From: Dysosmobacter sp.
GTDB taxonomy: Bacteria; Bacillota; Clostridia; Oscillospirales; Oscillospiraceae
Assembly: GCA_022778785.1 (NCBI GenBank)
Contig: JALFSO010000037.1
Span: forward strand, 1 to 40,742
Length of the DNA stretch: 40,742 nt
Direction of reading: 5' to 3'
Part shown: positions 24,542-31,087 of the stretch, piece after piece
Layout of the letters: each line of letters begins with the position of its first letter
Numbering within the stretch: position 1 is the first letter of the stretch
The notes under the pieces: generated by a model
The model's input: the letters and a program-made list of their open reading frames with translations, nothing else
Databases searched by the model: none
Told to the model about the DNA's origin: nothing
Program-made: the position numbers and the translations under genes

Positions 24542-25189
24542 TCATATATTCATCCTGATCTGCTGGAAAGTCTTCAGATAGCTCTTCTTGACGTTCTCCA
24601 AGTGCTTTTTCAGCAGTTCGCTGGAACACGGGAGATCTCTTGCCTCAATGGCGTCCACAATTTCCAGATGTTCCATGCGGGACTGCCGGAGACGGTTCTG
24701 CGTCTGGCCGGAAATTCTGCGCACGGAGCCAAGCTGTACATCCATGGAGTCCAGAATCTCTAGCATCCGGGAATTCATGCAATACTGCGTGATCATCTCA
24801 TGCAGTTCCATGTCGCATTTATAGTAGTCTTCCGCTGCCGAGTTCTCGTCCAGCGCCAGCAGATGCTTCTTTACAGTCTCCACCCTTTCAAACTCCACTT
24901 TTTCGATGCATTGCTGCAAAGAATATACTTCAAACAGCATACGGATATCGCAGCACTCCACAATGTCTTCCTGAGAATAGCCGCGCACGAAAGTTCCCCG
25001 GTTGCGCACTTTTGTGACCAACCGCTCCGCTTCCAGCCGCCGCAGCGCCTCCCGCAGAGGGGTGCGGCTGATATTCAATGCCTGACAGATATCCGCCTCA
25101 ATAATTGGGTCATTCGGCTTGTATTCAAACGTAATAATCTTTTTCAGAATGTAATCATACGCCATATCACTTAAAGAAGACTGCTTCAC
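24542..25189 (-). CDS. GntR-family regulator, FCD (FadR) subfamily
   Basis: Ligand-responsive regulator, most likely the repressor of the downstream operon. The 215 residues comprise a winged helix-turn-helix (about 10-75; EADICQALNISRTPLREALR is the recognition region) and an all-helical FCD effector domain. The FCD metal/ligand set is visible as D-x3-H in CDMELHEMI, H in RMEHLEIVDAI and a further H in LKKHLENVKK; such domains bind carboxylates. The start is GTG at 25189, weakly preceded by GAGGG at 12 bases. The gene shares the orientation of the operon but has its own promoter. The sugar- or dicarboxylate-acid type of effector fits a hydroxy-acid catabolic cluster. Confidence 0.9.
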   Translation of the reverse strand: MKQSSLSDMAYDYILKKIITFEYKPNDPIIEADICQALNISRTPLREALRRLEAERLVTKVRNRGTFVRGYSQEDIVECCDIRMLFEVYSLQQCIEKVEFERVETVKKHLLALDENSAAEDYYKCDMELHEMITQYCMNSRMLEILDSMDVQLGSVRRISGQTQNRLRQSRMEHLEIVDAIEARDLPCSSELLKKHLENVKKSYLKTFQQIRMNI

Positions 25190-25220
25190 GTTAAATAATC
25201 ACCCTCTCTATTGTCTTTTT

Positions 25221-25249
25221 ATTATATACAATTTGTATTTTATTGTCAA
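25221..25249 (-). promoter_or_regulatory. Consensus sigma-A promoter of gntR with overlapping operator
   Basis: On the minus strand a perfect TTGACA (25249-25244), 17-base spacer and perfect TATAAT (25226-25221). The plus-strand sequence TTATATACAA (25222-25231) matches the TTGTATACAA operators with one mismatch and overlaps the -10 box. The spacer also contains a TTGTAT half site at 25233-25238. This layout predicts negative autoregulation. Confidence 0.75.
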
Positions 25250-25453
25250 TTATAACTTTATTTTCCGTCGATTTTTGTCTGAATCTTCCAAATTTTGCTT
25301 GATTTTTTATGCAACAAGCTCTCTATTTTCCGTTTTCTCCCCGGACGCTCCCCTATTGAAACCGCTTTACCAACCCACCTCCGCTCCCTTTGGATCCCGC
25401 CTGTGAATGGGCCTTATCCGGGCCGCCTGCCGTCAATATTTCCCGGCGAAGAA

Positions 25454-25482
25454 TTGATTTTTTCACACCATCGTGCTATAGT
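25454..25482 (+). promoter_or_regulatory. Sigma-A promoter of the esterase/ATP-grasp operon
   Basis: TTGATT (25454-25459), 17-base spacer, TATAGT (25477-25482), about 50 bases before the first start codon. The stretch 25250-25453 upstream shows no other feature. Confidence 0.6.
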
Positions 25483-25533
25483 ACCACTATACCGCTGTAA
25501 AGCGAAAAACCCTTTTGAAAAGGACTCCTGACA

Positions 25534-26301
25534 ATGATCAACACCTGGAATCTCACCATACCGGAGCTGACGGGGGACACGGAGCGCCGGGCATACGTCT
25601 ACGTGCCCGACTTCCTGGAGGATGATCCCGACGGACGCTATCCGGTACTCTATATGTTTGACGGCCACAACGTCTTCTTCGACGAGGACGCCACCTACGG
25701 AAAGAGCTGGGGCCTGGGCAATTACCTGGACGAGCATGAGACCCCCCTCATCGTGGCGGCGGTGGAGTGCGACCGCAGTCCCGACAACGGGCGGCTGTCC
25801 GAGTACTCCCCCTGGTCCTTTCAGGACCGCCAGCTGGGCAAGTTCACCGGCCGGGGCCAGATCACCATGGACTGGATGGTGAACACCTTCAAGCCCTTCA
25901 TCGATGAGAACTTCCCCACCCTGCCGGACCGGGACTTCACCTTCATCGCCGGCAGTTCCATGGGCGGCCTCATGAGCCTGTACGCCCTGCTGGCCTACAA
26001 CCAAGTCTTCTCCCGGGCGGCGGCCCTGTCCCCCTCCCTGTGGTGCGCGCCCAAGCAGCTGGAACAGCTGGTCCGGAGCGCCGATATCGCCCCGGACACG
26101 GTGCTGTACATGGACTACGGCTCCCGGGAGCTGGGCAATCACAAGCGGATGCTCCGCCAGTTCAGCCGCATGAACAAGCTGCTGCTGGAACGGGGCGTGC
26201 TGCTGGACAGCCGCATCGTCCCCGGCGGCGAGCACTGCGAGGCCAGCTGGGAGCGTCAGATCCCCTTTTTCCTGAATACTCTGCTCTACGATTGGGCATG
26301 A
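25534..26301 (+). CDS. Esterase family protein (Fes/EstD-like alpha/beta hydrolase)
   Basis: Serine hydrolase of the PF00756 esterase family (enterochelin esterase, esterase D, antigen 85). The 255 residues have no signal peptide, so it is cytoplasmic. The nucleophile elbow is FIAGSSMGGLMSLYAL (GxSxG), the oxyanion strand YPVLYMFDGHNVFFDED, and the catalytic histidine probably lies in VPGGEHCEASWE. ATG 25534 follows AAAGGA. It is the first of three tandem plus-strand genes; the next start is 15 bases after its stop. The natural ester is unknown. The link with a second esterase and an ATP-grasp ligase suggests processing of a ligated small molecule, not general lipid hydrolysis. Confidence 0.88.
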   Translation: MINTWNLTIPELTGDTERRAYVYVPDFLEDDPDGRYPVLYMFDGHNVFFDEDATYGKSWGLGNYLDEHETPLIVAAVECDRSPDNGRLSEYSPWSFQDRQLGKFTGRGQITMDWMVNTFKPFIDENFPTLPDRDFTFIAGSSMGGLMSLYALLAYNQVFSRAAALSPSLWCAPKQLEQLVRSADIAPDTVLYMDYGSRELGNHKRMLRQFSRMNKLLLERGVLLDSRIVPGGEHCEASWERQIPFFLNTLLYDWA

Positions 26302-26316
26302 CGGAGGTTGATCCCC

Positions 26317-27072
26317 ATGGAAACACAGTATTTTAAAAACTACAGCCCGGCTCTGGGCCGGGAGATGGAGTGCAAGGTCTACGGCCACGCCGGACGGCCC
26401 GTGCTGTTCATCCCCTGCCAGGACGGGCGGTTCTTCGACTTTGAGAACTTCCACATGACGGACGTGTGGGCGCCGTGGATCGAGTCCGGCCAGGTAATGG
26501 TGTTCTCCATCGACACCATGGACAAGGAGACCTGGTCCGCCAAGGACGGCGACCCCTACTGGCGCATCCGGCGGCATGAACAGTGGGTCCGCTACATCAC
26601 CGATGAGATGGTCCCCTTCATGCGGGCCATGGTCAACCAGCGCAACGGCTGGGAGGGCGAGCCCGGCGTGCTGGTCTTCGGCTGCTCCCTGGGCGCCACC
26701 CACGCCGCCAACCTGTACTTCCGCCACCCGGACCTCTTCGACCGGCTGCTGGCCCTCAGCGGCATCTACGATGCCGCCTACGGCTTCGACGGCTACATGG
26801 ACGATCAGGTCTATCTCAACTCCCCGGTCCACTATCTGGCAAACCTGCCGGCGGATCACCCCTACGTGGCCCAGTACAACCAGAAGAAGGGCGTCATCTG
26901 CGTGGGACAGGGTCCCTGGGAGATCCCCGACACCACCTTCCGGGTGCGGGACATCTGCGCGGAAAAGGGCATCCACCTCTGGGTGGACGTGTGGGGCTAC
27001 GACTGCGCCCACGACTGGGACTGGTGGTACAAGCAGGTGGTGTACTTCCTGCCCTATCTGCTGGAAAACTGA
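26317..27072 (+). CDS. Second alpha/beta-hydrolase esterase
   Basis: Another cytoplasmic esterase-fold protein, 251 residues, only distantly similar to the preceding one. The nucleophile elbow is LVFGCSLGATHAANLYF (GxSxG with cysteine before the serine), a conserved front is GRPVLFIPCQDGRFFDFENF, and the C-terminal histidine is in CAHDWDWWYKQV. ATG 26317 is chosen because GGAGG lies 9 bases before it; an in-frame TTG at 26308 touches that site. Family members are sometimes annotated esterase D-like. The position between an esterase and an ATP-grasp gene suggests the three act on one compound. Confidence 0.85.
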   Translation: METQYFKNYSPALGREMECKVYGHAGRPVLFIPCQDGRFFDFENFHMTDVWAPWIESGQVMVFSIDTMDKETWSAKDGDPYWRIRRHEQWVRYITDEMVPFMRAMVNQRNGWEGEPGVLVFGCSLGATHAANLYFRHPDLFDRLLALSGIYDAAYGFDGYMDDQVYLNSPVHYLANLPADHPYVAQYNQKKGVICVGQGPWEIPDTTFRVRDICAEKGIHLWVDVWGYDCAHDWDWWYKQVVYFLPYLLEN

Positions 27073-27114
27073 ACTTCTGCAAACGAGATTTGTGTGACAA
27101 AGAGAGGGACACTT

Positions 27115-28311
27115 ATGAAAAACGTGATCTTTATTTCCCCGAATTTCCCCACCAACTACTGGCAGTTCTGCCGGGAGCTGAAGCGCAACGGCATGAACGT
27201 GCTGGGCATCGGCGATCAGCCCTATGACGAGCTGCGTCCGGAGCTGAAGGACAGCCTCAACGAGTACTACAAGGTCAGCAGCCTGGAGAACTACGACGAG
27301 GTCTACCGGGCCGTGGCGTTCTTCATCTTCAAGTACGGCCGCATCGACTGGCTGGAGTCCAACAACGAGTACTGGCTGGAGCGGGACGCCCAGCTGCGCA
27401 CCGACTTCCACATCACCAGCGGCTTCCAGGTGGAGGACATGCCCCGCATCAAGTACAAGTCCAGGATGAAGGAGTTCTACAAGCAGGCCGGTCTGGCGGT
27501 GGCCCGGTACCATCTGGTGGACAACTACGAGAACTGCCTGGCCTTCATCAAAGAGGTGGGCTATCCCGTGGTGGTGAAGCCGGACAACGGCGTGGGCGCC
27601 TCCCACACCTACAAGCTCAGCAGTGACGAGGAGCTGCGCCAGTGGTTCGAGAAGGACTGCGAGGCGGGCGTGTCCTACATCATGGAGGAGTTCGTCCACG
27701 CGGAGGTCAACTCCTACGACGCCATCATCGACTCCAACGGCGAGCCCATGTTCGAGACCGGCAACGTCACCCCCATGTCCATCATGGACATCGTCAACGA
27801 GATGGATAACTCCATCTACTACATCGTCAAGGACCTGCCGGAGGACACCCGGAAGGCCGGACGGGCCACCGTCAAGAGCTTCGGCGTCAAGAGCCGGTTC
27901 GTCCACTTTGAATTCTTCCGCCTGACCCAGGACCAGGAGGGTCTGGGCAAGAAGGGCGACATCATGGCCCTGGAGGTCAACATGCGGCCCTGCGGCGGCT
28001 TCTCCCCCGACATGATGAACTACGCCAACAGCACCGACGTGTACAAGATCTGGGCGGACATGATCGCCTTCGACCGCTCCACCATGCCGGAGGGTGAGCA
28101 TGCCTTCTGCGCCTTCGCCGGCCGCCGGGACGGCAAGAACTTCGTCATGGACCACGACGCCATCATGGCCAAGTACGGCGCCCAGATGAAGATGGTGGAC
28201 CGCATCCCCGACGCCCTGTCCGGCGCCATGGGCAACCAGATGTACGTGGCCACCTTCCCCACCCAGGAGGCCCTGGACGACTTCTACCGCAACATCCTCC
28301 AGTGCAAATAA
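27115..28311 (+). CDS. ATP-grasp carboxylate-amine/thiol ligase-like protein
   Basis: ATP-grasp enzyme of 398 residues; the fold joins a carboxylate (as acyl phosphate) to an amine or other nucleophile with ATP. Visible parts are an N-terminal pre-grasp domain (KNVIFISPNFPTNYWQFCRE), the lysine and glycine loop GYPVVVKPDNGVGASHTYKL, the adenine-binding segment YIMEEFVHAEVNSYDAII and the metal-binding IMALEVNMRPCGGFSPDMMN (E-x-N). The start has AGAGAGGGA 5 bases upstream. The product is unknown; biotin carboxylase or carbamoyl-phosphate synthetase are excluded by length and lack of partner domains. It ends the three-gene operon before a bidirectional terminator. Confidence 0.85.
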   Translation: MKNVIFISPNFPTNYWQFCRELKRNGMNVLGIGDQPYDELRPELKDSLNEYYKVSSLENYDEVYRAVAFFIFKYGRIDWLESNNEYWLERDAQLRTDFHITSGFQVEDMPRIKYKSRMKEFYKQAGLAVARYHLVDNYENCLAFIKEVGYPVVVKPDNGVGASHTYKLSSDEELRQWFEKDCEAGVSYIMEEFVHAEVNSYDAIIDSNGEPMFETGNVTPMSIMDIVNEMDNSIYYIVKDLPEDTRKAGRATVKSFGVKSRFVHFEFFRLTQDQEGLGKKGDIMALEVNMRPCGGFSPDMMNYANSTDVYKIWADMIAFDRSTMPEGEHAFCAFAGRRDGKNFVMDHDAIMAKYGAQMKMVDRIPDALSGAMGNQMYVATFPTQEALDDFYRNILQCK

Positions 28312-28335
28312 GCGCCGTCCCCCCGGGACGCGAAG

Positions 28336-28376
28336 ACCCCCTGCCGCCAACGCAGCAGGGGGTTCGTTTTGTTTTA
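28336..28376. terminator. Intrinsic terminator shared by convergent genes
   Basis: ACCCCCTGC (28336-28344) and GCAGGGGGT (28355-28363) form a 9-bp stem with a 10-base loop, followed on the plus strand by TCGTTTTGTTTTA. It ends the ATP-grasp operon. The convergent folC stop lies in the T-run, so use for the minus strand is less clear. Confidence 0.75.
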
Positions 28377-29648
28377 TTCCCGTCCGAACATGGCCCGGAC
28401 CGTGCCCACCTGATACAGCGAGCCGAAGACGCAGACGGCGTCCTCCGGTCCGGCGTCCGACAGAGCCAGAGCTACGCCGTCCTCCACCGTTCCGGCGTCC
28501 CGCACGGTGAGGCCGAACCGGCTGCGGATGTCCGCCGCCAGGGCGGCGGCGTCCAGTGCGCGGCTGCTGTCCGGCGTGACGGTGACGAAGGACCTGGCCA
28601 GCGGGGCCATAAGGTCCAGCATCCCGGCGCTGTCCTTGTCCGCCATGACCCCCATGACGAAGGTCACAGGCCGGTTTGGCAGGTATGTCCGCAGGCAGTC
28701 CGCCAATGCGGCGGCGCCGTTGGGATTGTGGGCGCCGTCCACGATGACGGCAGGGCTCCGCTGAAGCACCTCGAACCGCCCCGGCCAGGACGCCGACGTC
28801 AGTCCCTGGCGGAGGGCCTCCTCCGGGATGGTCCAGTCCCGGCGGCGCAGGGCGTCCGCGGCGTCCAGCGCCGCAGCGGCGTTTTGGGTCTGGTAGGGCC
28901 CCAGCAGGGCGATGCGCAGGTCCTGCCGGTCCCGGTAGGAAAACCGCTGGCCGTCCAAACTGTGGGCGGTCACGGTCAGCGCCTCCGGTGCCGTGACGGT
29001 GAGACGCGCGCCGGTATCGGCGCAGCGGGCCGCCACCACGTCCAGCACCTCCCGGTTCTGATGAGACAGGATCACCTCGCAGCCGGGCTTGATGATGCCC
29101 GCCTTCTCCCCGGCCACCTGCGGGACGGTGGTCCCCAGGTACGCCGTGTGGTCCAGGCCCACGGCAGTGATCACCGCCGCCTCCGGGACGGGGATGACGT
29201 TGGTGGGGTCCAGACGGCCCCCCATGCCCACCTCCAGCACCGCCAAATCGCAGCCCTTCCGTTGGAAGTACAGCAGTCCCAGGGCCGTCAGCAGCTCGAA
29301 CTGGGAGGGCTTCTCCCCCAGCCGCGCCAGCAGCGGACGGACCTCCTCCAGCAGGGCGGACAGTTCTCCGTCGGAGATCTCCCGTCCGTCTACCCGGATG
29401 CGCTCGTTGTACCGCCGCAGATGGGGCGAGGTGAACAGTCCCGTGGAATATCCCGCCGCCGTCAGGACGGCGGCGAGCATGGCGGCCGTGGAGCCCTTGC
29501 CGTTGGTGCCGGTGATGTGGACGAACCGCAGCTGCTTCTGGGGGTCCCCCAGAAGGGCCAGCAGGGCCGCCATGCGGTCCAGTCCCGGCTTCCGGTCCTG
29601 CCAGCGGGGGGCGCACAGGGTCTCCATGATCCCGCCGAAGTCCTCCAT
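28374..29648 (-). CDS. folC: Folylpolyglutamate synthase / dihydrofolate synthase
   Basis: Mur-ligase-fold enzyme that adds glutamate to folates (and possibly to dihydropteroate), retaining them in the cell. The 424 residues are normal. The ATP loop is HITGTNGKGSTAAMLAAVL, then LFTSPHLRRYNERIRVDGRE, LAVLEVGMGGRLDPTN, and the C-terminal domain signature VDGAHNPNGAAALADCL. The start ATG overlaps the folT stop (TGATG), so translation is coupled to the folate transporter and both fall under the upstream riboswitch. Imported folate is thereby polyglutamylated as it enters. Dihydrofolate synthase activity cannot be judged from sequence. Confidence 0.93.
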   Translation of the reverse strand: MEDFGGIMETLCAPRWQDRKPGLDRMAALLALLGDPQKQLRFVHITGTNGKGSTAAMLAAVLTAAGYSTGLFTSPHLRRYNERIRVDGREISDGELSALLEEVRPLLARLGEKPSQFELLTALGLLYFQRKGCDLAVLEVGMGGRLDPTNVIPVPEAAVITAVGLDHTAYLGTTVPQVAGEKAGIIKPGCEVILSHQNREVLDVVAARCADTGARLTVTAPEALTVTAHSLDGQRFSYRDRQDLRIALLGPYQTQNAAAALDAADALRRRDWTIPEEALRQGLTSASWPGRFEVLQRSPAVIVDGAHNPNGAAALADCLRTYLPNRPVTFVMGVMADKDSAGMLDLMAPLARSFVTVTPDSSRALDAAALAADIRSRFGLTVRDAGTVEDGVALALSDAGPEDAVCVFGSLYQVGTVRAMFGRE

Positions 29649-30223
29649 CAGCCGGCCTCCCGGGCGTAGCCCTGCTTCCGCAGGAACCGGGCCACCGGCA
29701 GCAGCAGCGTGGTCACCACCAGGGCCGTCACCACACCGGTGAACAGCCGCCACAGGAAGGAGCCGAAGACGATGGCGAAGGTGTAGTAGTGGTAGATCAT
29801 GCTGTCCACCCAGTAGACGGCGGTGTTGGCCACGGTGGTGCCCATGGCCCCCAGAATGCAGAAGAAATAGCAGGCCACGGGACGCCGCTCCAGGGGACGG
29901 CCTCCGGACTGGCAGACCAGCGCCGCCGTACCCACGATGACGGCCCGCACCGCCGGGGGGATGCACCACAGCGCCGTGGTGGCGGTGATGCCGTAGCCTC
30001 CCAGGAGCTGGTTCAGAAACTCGCCCACCAGGGCGATGACGGCGGCCTCCCCCGGCCCGTAGAGAATGGCGCTGAGCAGGATGGGCAGGGACGCGAAGGT
30101 GATGCGGATATCACCCGGCAGTTTCAGGCTCAGGGTGGTGGTGAGGACGACGTACAGCGCCGTCAGAATGGCCATGCGGCAAAGGGCCTGCACGCTCTGC
30201 AGGCCGGTTTTCCGGTTCTTCAT
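29648..30223 (-). CDS. folT: ECF transporter S component, folate-specific (FolT)
   Basis: Substrate-binding membrane subunit of an energy-coupling-factor folate importer; the ATPase/T subunits are encoded elsewhere. The 191 residues have about six hydrophobic helices, with the S-component front LTTTLSLKLPGDIRITFASL, LGGYGITATTALWCIPPAVR, and the last helix LFTGVVTALVVTTLLLP. The ATG at 30223 has AGGAGG 9 bases upstream, and that site is the target of the switch described next to it. Folate specificity is inferred from the THF riboswitch in the leader and from folC, fchA and fhs around it; by fold alone it could be another vitamin S component. Confidence 0.9.
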   Translation of the reverse strand: MKNRKTGLQSVQALCRMAILTALYVVLTTTLSLKLPGDIRITFASLPILLSAILYGPGEAAVIALVGEFLNQLLGGYGITATTALWCIPPAVRAVIVGTAALVCQSGGRPLERRPVACYFFCILGAMGTTVANTAVYWVDSMIYHYYTFAIVFGSFLWRLFTGVVTALVVTTLLLPVARFLRKQGYAREAG

Positions 30224-30233
30224 ATGAAATTTT

Positions 30234-30286
30234 CCTCCTTTGTGATGTTTGCCACAGAAGGAGGGCTTTCGTTCCTCTTTTGTGGC
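30234..30286 (-). promoter_or_regulatory. Expression platform: sequestor / antisequestor of the folT ribosome site
   Basis: On the transcript, CCTCCTT (plus 30264-30258) can pair with the folT Shine-Dalgarno AAGGAGG (plus 30240-30234), which would block translation. Alternatively GCCACA(AAA)GAGG (plus 30286-30274) pairs with CCTCCTTC..TGTGGC (plus 30264-30251), freeing the ribosome site. The 5' part of the second helix overlaps the last stem of the THF aptamer, so ligand binding should favour the blocked state. Confidence 0.65.
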
Positions 30287-30388
30287 AGCGGATGCGGGCA
30301 CAGCACCGCGGGGCTCCATGATCCGGCCCCTTCGTCCGGCGGCAACTTCCCATCCGCCGGCACTTGACGCGCTGTCCCTACTCTGTCA
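30287..30388 (-). ncRNA. Tetrahydrofolate (THF) riboswitch aptamer
   Basis: Reads on the minus strand as the THF (folT) aptamer: GAGTAG, GCGTCAAGTG, a P3 stem CCGGCGG/CCGCCGG (plus 30354-30360 with 30336-30342) enclosing ATGGGAAGTTG, ACGAAGGGG, a GGGGC/GCCCC stem, CCGCGGTGCTGTGC and GCATCCGCT. All strongly conserved blocks of the class appear in order, and ACAG..CGCG pairs with CGCG..CTGT. It sits in the 188-base gap between fchA and folT, so it can control folT-folC while fchA and fhs upstream escape. No promoter is evident directly before it, so it may act within a longer transcript. Confidence 0.9.
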
Positions 30389-30411
30389 GGGTCTCCAAAA
30401 TGCGCTGAAAC

Positions 30412-31047
30412 TCACTCCCGCGGCGTCCGCAGGCGTCTGGTCACCTCCTTCGTGATCCGCTCCGCGCGGGGCAGATAGTCCGCCAGCAATCTGTCGGCAT
30501 GTTCCTCCAGCCGCCGGGCGGTATTCCGGTCCGTCAGGGTCCGGGTGTTGATGAAAACATTCAGGCCGGCGCTCTCCAGCGCCGCACGGCAGCAGGCCGC
30601 GCCGCAGCCCACGTCGCTGACCATCATGACGCTGCCCTTTTCCAGCATCTCCTCCAGCAGCTCCACGGCACGGCAGGTCTGCTCCAGCATCTCCATGGGC
30701 GGGCAGCAGGCGGCCAGGGTGGCCGCTTCCAGCACCTCCGCCCGGGACGGGTCGTCCTTGGGGATGGAATAGGCCCGGGACAGCGGCTCGAAGGCTGCGG
30801 CGTCCATGTCCGCCAGCTCCAGCAGACGGCGGCGGACGGTCTCCCCATCCGCCAGCAGACGGCGGATATCCGGCTCCACGGCGGCGTATTTCTTCTTTCC
30901 CAGGGTCAGGTTCCCCGCCATGGAGCAGAGAGCCGTCCCCAGCGCGCCCACCAGGGCGGCGGCGCCGCCTCCGCCGGGCACCGGCGCCCGGGAGGCCAGG
31001 AGCGCCGTGAAGTCCGCGCAGGACTTGTCCATCAGTTTTTCAGCCAT
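30412..31047 (-). CDS. fchA: Methenyl-THF cyclohydrolase / cyclodeaminase family (FchA)
   Basis: Cyclodeaminase/cyclohydrolase family protein (FTCD C-terminal-like) acting on 5,10-methenyl- or formimino-THF. The 211 residues are all-helical, with the family's substrate loop SRAPVPGGGGAAALVGALG and AGNLTLGKKKY near the N-terminus, and GSVMMVSDVGCGAACCRAAL in the middle. In Clostridia the stand-alone form works as methenyl-THF cyclohydrolase with Fhs; a formimino-THF cyclodeaminase role is an alternative. It lies 40 bases after fhs in the same direction and directly before the THF riboswitch. Confidence 0.9.
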   Translation of the reverse strand: MAEKLMDKSCADFTALLASRAPVPGGGGAAALVGALGTALCSMAGNLTLGKKKYAAVEPDIRRLLADGETVRRRLLELADMDAAAFEPLSRAYSIPKDDPSRAEVLEAATLAACCPPMEMLEQTCRAVELLEEMLEKGSVMMVSDVGCGAACCRAALESAGLNVFINTRTLTDRNTARRLEEHADRLLADYLPRAERITKEVTRRLRTPRE

Positions 31048-31087
31048 TGGTATTCGCTCCTGTCAAATGGATCAGATGAAATCAGAC

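Noticed and set aside
25414-29616. Minus-strand open frame of about 1400 codons
   Set aside because: It runs antisense to the two esterases and the ATP-grasp gene and out of frame over folC. It is low-complexity (H, V, L, G, D rich), has no domain, and is a by-product of high GC3 codon use in the real genes.
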